In this document: in pieces, positions 1 through 8,664 of the stretch | How positions within the stretch are numbered: the first letter of the stretch is position 1 | How the letters are laid out: each line of letters begins with the position of its first letter | The notes under the pieces: generated by a model | Seen by the model: only the letters and a program-made list of their open reading frames with translations | Database searches by the model: none | What the model was told of the DNA's origin: nothing | Assembly: GCA_945929965.1 (NCBI GenBank) | Contig: CAMEOT010000006.1 | Coordinates: 1 to 64,000 of the forward strand | Reading direction: 5' to 3' | DNA: 64,000 nucleotides | DNA from: an uncultured Lachnospiraceae bacterium | GTDB taxonomy: Bacteria > Bacillota > Clostridia > Lachnospirales > Lachnospiraceae | Position numbers and translations under genes: made by a program

Positions 1-70
1 CGGCAGCCCTTTCTGCGTGGATTTTAGAACAACTATTTCACTAACTCTCAATTTATATAGTATAAATAAA

Positions 71-110
71 AATACCGCCTGAGAAGATATGCAATCTCTC
101 AGGCGGTATT
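71..110 (-). terminator. Rho-independent terminator of the sortase operon
   Basis: A perfect 14-bp inverted repeat (AATACCGCCTGAGA and its complement) encloses a 12-base loop. Read on the minus strand it is followed by TTTTTATTT. It lies just downstream of the sortase-substrate gene, so it probably ends the sortase transcript. Confidence 0.8.
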
Positions 111-118
111 AGCGTGGT

Positions 119-141
119 CCGAACGCGGGCTACGGGAATTC
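119..141 (-). repeat. Short motif shared with the 3' flank of glgP
   Basis: On the minus strand, 5 bases after the stop codon of the sortase substrate, the sequence reads GAATTCCCGTAGCCCGC. Nearly the same string (GAATCCCCGTAGCCCGC) starts at 59783, 28 bases after the glgP stop. A second shared 15-mer, ATAAATTGAGAGTTA, is at 42-56 (minus) and 59752-59766 (plus). This may be a dispersed 3'-flank repeat, but only two copies are visible. Confidence 0.4.
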
Positions 142-145
142 AATT

Positions 146-1012
146 CTACTGTAAGTTCTTTTTGCGAAGCGCATATCCGGATACTACGAAGAGAACAGCA
201 GCACCTGCCAGGTAAAGAGGAAGCGCGCTCTCACCGGTCTTGGGCACGTTGTCATACGCACCGGAAGCGGTAGCAGACTGTGCGGGAGCAGTGGCGGTGG
301 TGGCAGCGGGAGCAGCGGTAGATTCCGGCGTTACAGCTGCTGTGGCGGCGGGAGCGGTCTTGCTGTAATACTGTTCCTCAGTCTTTACAGAGCCATCGTA
401 GATATCCAGTTTATTTTTTGCAAAGTTATAATATTCAAAATAAGTACGTTGATCTACGTTATCTTTTGCAATCAGATGATTTACGGTACCCTGGCATCCG
501 ATGTAAGCATGCAGGTTGTTCAGCCCGGTGCCCATACCCAGCATTTCCAGTGTATCTACATTATTAATGAAAGTAGCATGTGCGGAACCGTATACATAAG
601 CATGTGAAACATCGCCGTTGATGGAAGCGGTGGAACCGTCCAAAATATATACGGAATCATAACCCTTAGCGGTAGGTACCACAGTGGCTGTGGTATTTAC
701 AGTCAGATTACCCAGACGAACCGGGAAATTCAGATCGAAAGTAGGAGAGGAAGCATCGGTTTCGATGACTACATAATCGCCATCTTTGATGTCCTGCATC
801 ATGTAATAGGTCTCGCGATGGAAGGCATCGTCATCCCATGCGGAAGCTACCTCAAAGTACCAGCCGTCGCTGTGGGTATTGGTGCTTGTCAGATATCTGA
901 CAACATAGGTAGTGGGTTCAGCAGCCTTGACAGTAAGCTTGCCGAAGCCGGGCGCAGACAGACATACCGCTGCCAGCGTGAGCAGTGTAACAATTTTTTT
1001 CAGTTTTTTCAT
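146..1012 (-). CDS. Exported, probably sortase-anchored surface protein
   Basis: A 288-residue protein with an N-terminal signal peptide (MKKLKKIVTLLTLAAVC, then a hydrophobic stretch). The middle is a roughly 180-residue Thr/Asn/Tyr-rich domain that I do not recognise. An Ala/Thr-rich spacer (about residues 220-250) follows. The C-terminus is a wall-sorting signal: VPKTGE, a hydrophobic helix, then the basic tail RKKNLQ. The sorting motif resembles the NPxTG/LPxTG type. A class B sortase is encoded immediately upstream in the same orientation, 27 bases away, so it is the likely partner enzyme. The role of the exposed domain is unknown. An AGGAGG-like ribosome site precedes the start. Confidence 0.75.
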   Translation of the reverse strand: MKKLKKIVTLLTLAAVCLSAPGFGKLTVKAAEPTTYVVRYLTSTNTHSDGWYFEVASAWDDDAFHRETYYMMQDIKDGDYVVIETDASSPTFDLNFPVRLGNLTVNTTATVVPTAKGYDSVYILDGSTASINGDVSHAYVYGSAHATFINNVDTLEMLGMGTGLNNLHAYIGCQGTVNHLIAKDNVDQRTYFEYYNFAKNKLDIYDGSVKTEEQYYSKTAPAATAAVTPESTAAPAATTATAPAQSATASGAYDNVPKTGESALPLYLAGAAVLFVVSGYALRKKNLQ

Positions 1013-1039
1013 AAGAAAATCCTCCTGATAGTTAGTGGG

Positions 1040-1903
1040 TTATTCCTGTACGGGGAGATAGTGGTCACCGGGTTCCACCTCTTTGGCGACGACTACGAAC
1101 CGCCCCTGTTCTACATGGTAGACGCAGGTAGACAGGGTCAGGAAATGATCTCCGAACTTTGCCGTAACGCCGGTGTCGTACTGGGATAACTGCTTGATAT
1201 TGTTATAAAAGTCATCAAATTCTTCCTGAGTATCTGCCTGGAAAAATTTGTAGAACTTAAATACCTGATCTGTTTTCCGATAGACCTGGGAACGGAACAC
1301 AGCAATGACTTCATAATTGCGCTGGCATTCCTCGGTGTACAGGATGATATTTTTGTGTTTCTCGTAGAAATCCTGATTCTCGTAGTCGGTCAGATTGCCG
1401 AACATAGCGCCGGACTTCATATTGTGACCGTGGATGATAAGGTTGGTCGTCAGGGGATCCACACAGCTCTCATCATCGAGAAGCAGGCAGCCGTTTTTAT
1501 TCTTACTACCATCGAAAGCACGGTAGAGATAATAGGTCTCGTCCTTGGGGGTCCACATGACCGGATAGTCGATATTGGTATCCGGGATCTGCAGCCATGC
1601 AGCCATGTCGCCGTTGGCTGCAAAGCTGTCGGCATACGGATTGGGAACGCGGTCGAACTCTTCTGTGGGAACGGTTGTTTCTTCTGCTACGGCTTCTGTG
1701 GAAACAGAAGTGACAGCCTCTGTGGCTTCCGCAGAAGCATTTGTACTGTCTTCGGTAACTGCCGTGGGACGTAACTCGTCCAGAGACTCCTCCATACGAC
1801 GGTCCGCCATATGACCTTTTACGAACAGAATAACCGCTGCCAGAATACATATTCCAGCAAAGATAAATAAAATTGTGGATAAAATATTTTTATTAGATTT
1901 CAT
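1040..1903 (-). CDS. srtB: Class B sortase
   Basis: A membrane-anchored transpeptidase that cleaves sorting motifs and links proteins to peptidoglycan. The 287-residue form starts at MKSNKNIL. It has an N-terminal transmembrane segment (about residues 7-27), a Thr/Glu/Ala-rich linker, and a sortase B catalytic domain: the histidine in IIHGHNM, the cysteine in TLSTC and the arginine in GRFVVVA. The longer ORF-track start would add about 145 residues that are antisense to the amidase gene, so I reject it. The chosen start has no strong Shine-Dalgarno sequence, so its exact position is less certain. It is encoded directly upstream of its probable substrate. Confidence 0.85.
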   Translation of the reverse strand: MKSNKNILSTILFIFAGICILAAVILFVKGHMADRRMEESLDELRPTAVTEDSTNASAEATEAVTSVSTEAVAEETTVPTEEFDRVPNPYADSFAANGDMAAWLQIPDTNIDYPVMWTPKDETYYLYRAFDGSKNKNGCLLLDDESCVDPLTTNLIIHGHNMKSGAMFGNLTDYENQDFYEKHKNIILYTEECQRNYEVIAVFRSQVYRKTDQVFKFYKFFQADTQEEFDDFYNNIKQLSQYDTGVTAKFGDHFLTLSTCVYHVEQGRFVVVAKEVEPGDHYLPVQE

Positions 1904-2033
1904 ACGTTTATTATACGCTGAATCAGTGACAGGATGCAATAGGGGAAAACAAAAGGATTTCTTAATTTTCGGAAGATATTTCCATAGAAGAAAGCATATA
2001 AAATCATTGAGATATAAAATTATGGAGACCGGG

Positions 2034-2780
2034 ATGGAACAACAGAAAGCGTTGCACGCCGTTATGATATGTCTGCTGCTGATTGCCATGGCGGTGGTGG
2101 GCAGGGAGACAGCGGTGTATGTGGAGACAGTGAATGCGGTCAGTGTACTTAAGGAGGAACGACATACTCCGGGTGAGGAATCCCCTGTGGTAGTGATTGA
2201 TGCGGGGCACGGCGGGGATGATCCCGGGAAAATTGGAATCAACGGAAGCCTGGAGAAGGATATTAATTTAAATATTGTAAATAAACTCGCGGGATACCTG
2301 GAGGCGGAAGGCGTGCAGGTGGTACTGACCAGAGACACGGAAGAAGGTCTGTATGATGCGCATGCATCTAATAAAAAGGTACAGGATATGAAGCGCAGGA
2401 TCGAGAAGATAGAGGAGACGGATCCGGTCCTTACAGTAAGTGTTCACCAAAACAGCTACCCGGAGGAGTATGTCCATGGAGCCCAGGTATTTTATTATAA
2501 TGGAAGCAGCGGTGGGCAGAAGCTGGCGGAGCTGCTCCAAAAACAACTGACAAAAGACCTGGATCCGGAGAATCACAGACAGATCAAGGCAAATGAAAGT
2601 TATTATCTTCTGAAAAAAACAAAAGGAACCATCGTGATCGTGGAGTGCGGATTTCTGTCGAATGCCGCAGAAGCAGAAAAACTGTGCACGGAGACATATC
2701 AGGACAGAGTGGCATGGTCGATCCATAAGGGGATTTTACAATATATAGCACAACTGGAAAATCAAAACAGGGAAAACTGA
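2034..2780 (+). CDS. cwlD: N-acetylmuramoyl-L-alanine amidase, CwlD-like
   Basis: A zinc amidase (Amidase_3) that cleaves the MurNAc-L-alanine bond of peptidoglycan. It shows the zinc ligands in VIDAGHGG and SVHQNSY, a glutamate in GSLEKDIN, and the catalytic glutamate in VECGFLSN. A single N-terminal hydrophobic segment (about residues 8-25) and a length near 248 residues match CwlD, which prepares spore cortex for muramic lactam formation. The start at 2034 is chosen because GGAG lies 6 bases upstream; ATG 2022 is the alternative. It is divergent from the sortase gene. The specific CwlD role is inferred from length and architecture; a general cell-wall amidase is possible. Confidence 0.8.
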   Translation: MEQQKALHAVMICLLLIAMAVVGRETAVYVETVNAVSVLKEERHTPGEESPVVVIDAGHGGDDPGKIGINGSLEKDINLNIVNKLAGYLEAEGVQVVLTRDTEEGLYDAHASNKKVQDMKRRIEKIEETDPVLTVSVHQNSYPEEYVHGAQVFYYNGSSGGQKLAELLQKQLTKDLDPENHRQIKANESYYLLKKTKGTIVIVECGFLSNAAEAEKLCTETYQDRVAWSIHKGILQYIAQLENQNREN

Positions 2781-2836
2781 TAAGAAACAATCTTTCCATT
2801 TTATATCGTATATGTTATACTATATCCAAATGCATT

Positions 2837-2874
2837 ATAATGATGTCGGGGGCAAAATCCCCTGACATTATTAT
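2837..2874 (+). other. Intergenic hairpin between amidase and sua5
   Basis: An imperfect inverted repeat of about 14 bp (TGATGTCGGGG paired with CCCCTGACATTA) with a short A-rich loop. No T-tract follows on the plus strand. It could be a weak terminator, an mRNA-processing site or an attenuator ahead of sua5. Confidence 0.4.
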
Positions 2875-2903
2875 GATGAGTGCCGATAACAGAAGGTAGA
2901 AAA

Positions 2904-3968
2904 ATGGATACTGAAATCATAAAAATTCATCCCGGAGAGGGACCTGTCAGTGAAGAAGATGACAGGAAACTGCAGGCTGCGGGAGAGATCCTGAAAAGGG
3001 GTGGACTGGTGGCGTTCCCCACAGAGACCGTGTATGGTCTGGGCGGAGATGCGCTGAATCCCACATCCTCTCAGAAAATTTACGCCGCAAAAGGCAGACC
3101 TTCCGATAATCCGCTGATCGTTCATATCTATCGATTTGAAGATATAGAGAAGATCACGAGTAAGGTACCGGAAGAAGCAAAAAAAATAGCAGATGCATTT
3201 TGGCCGGGACCGCTGACCATGATCCTGCCGAAGTCTGATGCGGTACCGCGCGAGACTACCGGTGGGCTGGATACGGTAGCGATCCGGATGCCGTCACACC
3301 CGGCGGCACAGAGGCTGATCAAGTACAGCGGCGGCTATATTGCAGCCCCCAGTGCCAATACTTCCGGCAAGCCCAGCCCTACTGTGGCGAAATATGTGGT
3401 GGAGGATATGATGGGGCGGATCGATGCCATCATCGACGGCGGAGAAGTGGGAATCGGACTGGAATCTACCATCATTGATCTGACGGTGACACCGCCGCAG
3501 ATCTTAAGACCGGGTTATATTACCCAGGAGAAACTCAGCGAAGTACTGGGAACCGTGGATACAGATACCACGATCCTGCGGGCGGACAGCGGACAGGCTC
3601 CCAAGGCTCCCGGCATGAAATACAGGCATTACGCACCGAAGGGAGAACTCACCATCGTAGAGGGAACACCCGAAGAGGTCAGAGAGTATATTAACCGGGC
3701 CGCAGCCACAGATCATGCAGCGGGCGAGAAGACCGGCATCATCGGAACGGAAGAGATGCTCTCCGGCTATACGGCAGATGTGGTAAAAAGTGTCGGCAGC
3801 CGTAAGGACGAGGACAGCATCGCCAGACATTTATATACCATCTTAAGAGAATTCGATGATGAAGGCGTAACGAAGATCTATTCCGAAGGATTTTCCACGG
3901 AGGGTTTTGGTCAGGCAATTATGAACCGTCTGTTAAAAGCAGCAGGACATAAAGTGGTAACGCTGTAA
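2904..3968 (+). CDS. tsaC: L-threonylcarbamoyladenylate synthase (Sua5)
   Basis: Makes threonylcarbamoyl-AMP from threonine, bicarbonate and ATP, the first step of t6A modification of ANN-decoding tRNAs. The N-terminal YrdC domain is clear: FPTETVYGLGGDA, YAAKGRPSDNPL, FWPGPLT, PSANTSGKPSPT. About 150 further residues, starting near PGMKYRHYAPKGEL, form the Sua5 domain, so this is the long two-domain type (354 residues) rather than short TsaC. ATG 2904 has an AAGG site 8 bases upstream; the upstream GTG 2880 is less likely. It heads a run of housekeeping genes with short gaps. Confidence 0.93.
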   Translation: MDTEIIKIHPGEGPVSEEDDRKLQAAGEILKRGGLVAFPTETVYGLGGDALNPTSSQKIYAAKGRPSDNPLIVHIYRFEDIEKITSKVPEEAKKIADAFWPGPLTMILPKSDAVPRETTGGLDTVAIRMPSHPAAQRLIKYSGGYIAAPSANTSGKPSPTVAKYVVEDMMGRIDAIIDGGEVGIGLESTIIDLTVTPPQILRPGYITQEKLSEVLGTVDTDTTILRADSGQAPKAPGMKYRHYAPKGELTIVEGTPEEVREYINRAAATDHAAGEKTGIIGTEEMLSGYTADVVKSVGSRKDEDSIARHLYTILREFDDEGVTKIYSEGFSTEGFGQAIMNRLLKAAGHKVVTL

Positions 3969-3994
3969 GTGTAATACAAGGAGGACAAATAAAA

Positions 3995-4426
3995 ATGATA
4001 GCAATCGCAAGTGATCATGGTGGATATGATCTGAAAGAGAAAGTTAAGAAATATTTAGAGGAGAAAAACATTCCCGTTCAGGATTTCGGATGCGACAGCA
4101 AGGCAAGCTGTGATTACCCCGTATTCGGACATGCGGCAGCAAAAGCTGTGGCAGACGGTACCTGTGAAAAGGGCATCGTGATCTGTACCACCGGTATTGG
4201 CATCAGTATTTCCGCTAATAAGGTAGCGGGAATCCGCTGCGCACTCTGTTCCGATCCGCTGTCCGCAAAAATGACCAGACTGCATAACGATGCCAATATG
4301 CTGGCAATGGGTGCAGGTATCGTAGGCGAGAATCTGGCACTGGAGATCGTGGAGACTTTCTTGAACACGCCTTTTTCCGGAGAAGAGAGACACAGCCGCA
4401 GAATCAGCCTGATCGAAGAGATCTAA
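3995..4426 (+). CDS. rpiB: Ribose-5-phosphate isomerase B
   Basis: Interconverts ribose-5-phosphate and ribulose-5-phosphate in the pentose phosphate pathway. The 143-residue protein has the RpiB/LacAB fold signatures: [12 protein letters not shown] at the N-terminus, the catalytic cysteine in [15 protein letters not shown], and the [12 protein letters not shown] segment. The length is typical. AGGAGG precedes the ATG. It is 26 bases after sua5 and just before upp, suggesting one transcript for ribose phosphate and nucleotide salvage. Allose-6-phosphate isomerase activity is an alternative within the family. Confidence 0.93.
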   Translation: MIAIASDHGGYDLKEKVKKYLEEKNIPVQDFGCDSKASCDYPVFGHAAAKAVADGTCEKGIVICTTGIGISISANKVAGIRCALCSDPLSAKMTRLHNDANMLAMGAGIVGENLALEIVETFLNTPFSGEERHSRRISLIEEI

Positions 4427-4472
4427 GGCGCAAGATACAACTAACAACACTAAAATACAGGAGGACAAGTAT

Positions 4473-5102
4473 ATGTCAAAAGTAGTAGTTATGGATCATC
4501 CTTTAATCGAGCAGAAGATCGGAATCATCCGCAGAAAGGAGACCGGCACCAAGGATTTCAGACAGAACATCAGTGAGATCGCAATGCTGATCGGCTATGA
4601 AGCTACCAAGGATCTGAAGTTGGAAGAAGTAGAGATCGAGACTCCCATCTGCAAGACTACTGTAAAGCAGTTAAAGGGCAAAAAATTGGCACTGGTACCC
4701 ATCCTGCGTGCAGGTCTTGGTATGGTAGACGGAATGCTGTCCCTGATCCCCGCTGCAAAGGTAGGACATATCGGACTGTACCGCGATCCTGAGACCTTAA
4801 AGCCCGTAGAGTATTACTGCAAGCTGCCTGCAGACTGTGCAGAGCGTGAAGTATTCGTCGTAGACCCCATGCTGGCAACCGGCGGCTCTTCCATCGCAGC
4901 AATCCAACTGTTGAAGGACAAGGGCTGCAAGAGCATCCGCCTGCTGTGCATCATCGCGGCACCCGAAGGCGTGAAGGCAATGCAGGAAGCACATCCCGAT
5001 GTGGATATCTATATCGGAGCAATGGATCAGAAGCTCAATGACCACGGATATATCGTTCCCGGACTGGGAGATGCAGGAGACCGTATTTTCGGTACCAAAT
5101 AA
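4473..5102 (+). CDS. upp: Uracil phosphoribosyltransferase
   Basis: Salvages uracil with PRPP to give UMP. The 209-residue protein is full length for UPRT, with the motifs [15 protein letters not shown], the PRPP-binding loop [11 protein letters not shown], and the uracil-binding C-terminus [12 protein letters not shown]. It starts after a GGAGG site. Neighbouring rpiB and dCMP deaminase place it in a pyrimidine/ribose salvage group. No PyrR-type attenuator was seen upstream. Confidence 0.95.
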
Positions 5103-5113
5103 AGGAGACACCA

Positions 5114-5605
5114 ATGAGTGCCAAGCGCAGTGACTATATCAGCTGGGATGAATATTTTATGGGGGTAGCCCACCTGTCGGGGATGCGTTCCAAGGATCCG
5201 AATACCCAGGTGGGAGCCTGCATTGTCAGCCCGGACAACAAAATTCTGTCCATGGGATACAACGGCTTCCCCAAGGGCTGTTCCGATGATGAGTTTCCCT
5301 GGGAGAGGGAGAACGACAAGGATAGTAATCTGACAAAATATCCCTTTGTGACACATAGTGAACTGAATGCAATTTTGAATTACCGCGGAGGATCCTTGGA
5401 GGGCACGAAACTGTACGTGTCCCTTTTCCCCTGCAATGAGTGTGCGAAAGCCATCATTCAGGCAGGGATCCATACCGTAGTATATGACAGCGACAAATAT
5501 CGGGGAACACCCTCCAACCGGGCAGCCAGGCGAATGTTTGATGCGGCGGGAGTGGAGTGCGTTCCATACAGCAGGACAGGACGTACGATACATATCGGGG
5601 TCTGA
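5114..5605 (+). CDS. Deoxycytidylate (dCMP) deaminase
   Basis: A zinc deaminase converting dCMP to dUMP for dTMP synthesis (ComEB/Dcd1 family). The zinc and catalytic residues are visible as HSELNAI (His plus catalytic Glu) and PCNECAKAI (two Cys). The N-terminal [17 protein letters not shown] and [11 protein letters not shown] segments are typical. At 163 residues the length is normal. The gene begins 11 bases after upp and its end lies just before the next gene, so it is probably co-transcribed with both. Confidence 0.92.
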
Positions 5606-5615
5606 ACGACAGATT

Positions 5616-5622
5616 AAAGGAG
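5616..5622 (+). promoter_or_regulatory. Ribosome-binding site fixing a TTG start
   Basis: AAAGGAG lies 9 bases before TTG 5632. An ATG at 5624 is out of frame and stops after three codons. The site therefore supports a TTG start placed immediately before a signal peptide, rather than the upstream GTG 5557 of the ORF track. Confidence 0.7.
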
Positions 5623-5631
5623 TATGAACGG

Positions 5632-6795
5632 TTGAAGCGCCTACAGAAGACAGCTGTACTGCTTGCAGCGGTGATCCTTGCAGGAGCATTTTCTTCAGAA
5701 GACATCAAAGTAGAAGCTACCAGCAGTACCTGGCAGCAGATTCAGAAGGAACAGCAGGAGAAAAATGAACTGCAGAACCAGTTGAATCAGGAAAATGATA
5801 ATCTGGAGAACCTGAAGGGAGAGCAGAATTCCCTCAAGGGACAACTGAATAATCTGAACGGTCAATTGACGGAGGTCAGCAATAATCTGGCGGATCTGGA
5901 ACAGCAGATCGCGGATAAGGAGAAGGAGATCGCAGATACCCAGGACAGTCTGGAGGAAGCGAAGGCAACGGAAGAGTGGCAGTATGAATGTATGGTGATC
6001 CGCGTCCGGGATATGTACGAACGGAACGAGACCAGCTATATCAATGCGATCCTGAGTGCCCAAAGCTTCGATAAATTGTTGAATGCTGCGGATTTTTTTG
6101 AACGGATCGCTGCCTATGACCAGAAAAAACTCAAAGAATTCGAGGAAAACCGCCAGCTGATCGAAGAGGAAGAGGCAAGGCTTCAGACAGAGAAGGCAGA
6201 GCTGGATGATCTGAAATTAGAAGCGGAAGCTGAAAAAAGCAAGGTATCCGGTCTGATCAGTCAGACATCCAACAATATCGCCAGATATGCCGGAGACATC
6301 TCCGAAGCGGAACAGAGAGCCCTGGCATACGAAGCGGAGATCAAGAAAAAAGAGGATAATCTGGAAACCCTCAGGAAAAAACTTGCCGAAGAGATCGCTA
6401 TGTCCCAGAAAGCGGCAAATGCCACCTGGCGGGATATTTCCGATATCTCTTTCGAAGAGGGAGACAGGTATCTGTTAGCAAATCTGATCTACTGTGAAGC
6501 GGGAGGCGAACCCTATGACGGTCAACTGGCGGTAGCCAGCGTTGTGATCAATCGTGTCAGAAGTTCAGTCTATCCCAACACGGTGGTGGGTGTGATCTAT
6601 CAGAACAAACAGTTCTCACCGGTAGCCAGTGGACGGTTGGAACTGGCTCTGGCTGCGAATAAGGCCACGAGCCGTTGTTATCAGGCGGCGGATGAGGCAA
6701 TGTCCGGAGTGACGAATGTAGGCAATTGCGTGTATTTCCGTACCCCGGTGGAAGGACTGACCGGCATCAGTATCGGTGGACATATATTTTATTAA
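5632..6795 (+). CDS. Secreted coiled-coil cell-wall hydrolase, SleB-type
   Basis: A 387-residue secreted protein. A signal peptide (MKRLQKTAVLLAAVILAGAF) is followed by a long Gln/Glu/Leu-rich coiled coil (about residues 35-260) like that of PcsB/CwlO-type hydrolases. The C-terminal 115 residues form a Hydrolase_2 (SleB/CwlJ) domain with the glutamate-bearing ANLIYCEAGGEPYDGQ and the NRVRSS and YQNKQFSP segments. SleB-type enzymes are lytic transglycosylases or cortex lytic enzymes. Coiled coils of this kind usually control hydrolase access, for example through FtsEX, but no ftsEX is nearby. The substrate is not determined; it may act in vegetative wall turnover instead of germination. Confidence 0.8.
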   Translation: MKRLQKTAVLLAAVILAGAFSSEDIKVEATSSTWQQIQKEQQEKNELQNQLNQENDNLENLKGEQNSLKGQLNNLNGQLTEVSNNLADLEQQIADKEKEIADTQDSLEEAKATEEWQYECMVIRVRDMYERNETSYINAILSAQSFDKLLNAADFFERIAAYDQKKLKEFEENRQLIEEEEARLQTEKAELDDLKLEAEAEKSKVSGLISQTSNNIARYAGDISEAEQRALAYEAEIKKKEDNLETLRKKLAEEIAMSQKAANATWRDISDISFEEGDRYLLANLIYCEAGGEPYDGQLAVASVVINRVRSSVYPNTVVGVIYQNKQFSPVASGRLELALAANKATSRCYQAADEAMSGVTNVGNCVYFRTPVEGLTGISIGGHIFY

Positions 6796-6812
6796 GGTGA
6801 AAGTGATAATCC

Positions 6813-8591
6813 ATGAAAATCAACATCGTAGAACGAGAAGGGTATTCCAACAGAATTATGAATTGGAAGATCTATGTGAGGAAGGATCTGACAGTTGCTA
6901 AGGCATCGGAATATTACTATGAATTTATAGAGGAAAATTCCTTTCGTCCGGTGAGTGAACTGGTGCTGCCGGAGGATGGTGAATTGTTGAAAGAGGCTGT
7001 TGCGGCGGAATTGCTCACTCCACTGGAATTAATGACAGTTCTCAGCAATCTCAAAGATAGTACCCGGAATGTGTATCTGCGTATGGAACAGAGTGAACAG
7101 ACAGAGGACGGAGTTCCTTTGTATCAGATCACACTATCGGATCTGCATGATCTGGAGAATAGAACAGTACAGCTGGAACAGAGCATTTTAAAATATCGTC
7201 ATTTTATGACATTGGAAGATGTTTATTACTTTGAATATCTGATCGACAGTGATCATATCACAGTGTATAAATATGTCAATGAACGGTCAATGAATCAGTT
7301 TGAGGGATCGTTGAAGGATCTGATCCGGATGGTGGAGAACGCACATACAGACAGTAACATTGCCGAAATGGAAGAACATCTGTGGGCGTTTTGTGCCCAT
7401 TTGCGTAATGGCGAAGATTCCTTTGAAATGAAATTCAACGGTCAGGATGAAGACGAGAGAATGTGGACGGTGAGAGCCTCCCGGATTCCGAAAAACCGGA
7501 ACATGCTGGCCGGTATCATAGATTCTGACAAAAACCGTCAGCAGGAAGCCTACTATCTGACTCCGGCAGCCAGGGATGCCGGAACAGGTCTGCTGAATAA
7601 GCGGGCATGGACGGAATATACCATCGAACAGCTGAATCGAAAGGATGGCCGGGTCCGCTGGCTGGTGATCATTGATATTGACGAGTTCAAGTATATTAAC
7701 GACACCTATGGACATATCTTCGGAGATCAGGTGATCCGTGGAGTGGCAGAGATCATGCAGGAGCTGGTAGGACAGAGAGGTGTCATCGGCAGATTCGGTG
7801 GAGACGAGTATGTGATTCTATTAGAGAAGGTTGAGACCAGGGAACAGTTGAAGACCCTGCTTAAGACCATTGCGAAGGAACTCAGGCTGGCATTCGATCC
7901 GAAGATCCATGTGACGGCTTCTATCGGTGTGTCGGAATATCCGGTGGATGGAACGGAGTATGAGTATCTGATGCGCAAGGCGGATAAAGCTCTGTATCTT
8001 GCCAAGGAAAAAGGCAAGAACCGACATATTATATATGAAGAGCGGCTGCATGGAAAGCTGGAGACCGACGATATGCAGAACATGGCTATGGCCTATGCAG
8101 TATCCAAGGAGAAAAAACGGGAAACTATCACAGAGATGATCACAAAATTATGTGTATCGGGCGTGAACGCTATTGTGAAAAGTGAAGAGCGCCTGCAACA
8201 GATCCGCAGTCTGTTTGATCTGGATGGTATTACCGTTTTCTCAGACAGAGGAAACAGACTTGTCTGCAGAAACGGCAACTATATGGCAGAAGCTCCGGAC
8301 GGTCGTCCCGGGTTTGAAGATGAAGGGTATCTTTCGCTGTTTGGTGATGATGATATTTTTGTAGAATCCAACATGATAAAACTTCGCTCCCAGAACCCGG
8401 CAGCCTATGCTGTGGCACAGGAGCAGGAGATTGGGGCTGCCCTTCAATGCCTGTCCAGAAAAGAAGGGATTCCTTATACAATGGTTAATTTTGAGGTGTT
8501 CAATCGTAACCGTAAATGGTCCGATGAAGACGTTACCCTGTTGACCTTGCTGGGACATTGCATCGGAGATTTGCTGAATTATTCAGAGTAA
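6813..8591 (+). CDS. Diguanylate cyclase with flanking sensory regions
   Basis: A 592-residue soluble GGDEF protein. About 240 N-terminal residues form a putative PAS-like sensory region with no strong family match by eye. The central GGDEF domain (about residues 255-415) has DAGTGLLNKRAW, IDIDEFKYINDTYGH and the active-site variant RFGGDEY. About 170 C-terminal residues resemble a GAF-like domain. No RxxD inhibitory site precedes GGDEY and no EAL/HD-GYP domain is present. It would make c-di-GMP from GTP in the cytoplasm. It follows the SleB-type gene by 17 bases. GGDEY usually remains active, but this is family knowledge rather than something shown here. Confidence 0.85.
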   Translation: MKINIVEREGYSNRIMNWKIYVRKDLTVAKASEYYYEFIEENSFRPVSELVLPEDGELLKEAVAAELLTPLELMTVLSNLKDSTRNVYLRMEQSEQTEDGVPLYQITLSDLHDLENRTVQLEQSILKYRHFMTLEDVYYFEYLIDSDHITVYKYVNERSMNQFEGSLKDLIRMVENAHTDSNIAEMEEHLWAFCAHLRNGEDSFEMKFNGQDEDERMWTVRASRIPKNRNMLAGIIDSDKNRQQEAYYLTPAARDAGTGLLNKRAWTEYTIEQLNRKDGRVRWLVIIDIDEFKYINDTYGHIFGDQVIRGVAEIMQELVGQRGVIGRFGGDEYVILLEKVETREQLKTLLKTIAKELRLAFDPKIHVTASIGVSEYPVDGTEYEYLMRKADKALYLAKEKGKNRHIIYEERLHGKLETDDMQNMAMAYAVSKEKKRETITEMITKLCVSGVNAIVKSEERLQQIRSLFDLDGITVFSDRGNRLVCRNGNYMAEAPDGRPGFEDEGYLSLFGDDDIFVESNMIKLRSQNPAAYAVAQEQEIGAALQCLSRKEGIPYTMVNFEVFNRNRKWSDEDVTLLTLLGHCIGDLLNYSE

Positions 8592-8654
8592 AGTAAACAC
8601 ATGAGCAAAAAGTAAGCACTGCAAGTGCGGTTTTGCGAATGCGTTACTCTGAAT
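8581..8654. repeat. Inverted-repeat element at the end of the cyclase gene
   Basis: ATTCAGAGTAA (8581-8591, covering the cyclase stop) and TTACTCTGAAT (8644-8654) form a perfect 11-bp inverted repeat between two convergent genes. An inner hairpin, GCACTGCAAGTGC, is present. The right half shares ordered blocks (CTGC, TTTTGyGAATG, CTGAATAGT) with 53777-53842, suggesting a dispersed palindromic element. It could also serve as a bidirectional terminator. Confidence 0.5.
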
Positions 8655-8664
8655 AGTTCAGTAA

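Noticed and set aside
818-1189. Plus-strand ORF across the sortase and substrate genes
   Set aside because: Covers the junction of two convincing minus-strand genes; no motif or ribosome site.
1904-2338. N-terminal extension of the sortase ORF
   Set aside because: It is antisense to the amidase coding region and would place about 145 residues ahead of the membrane anchor.
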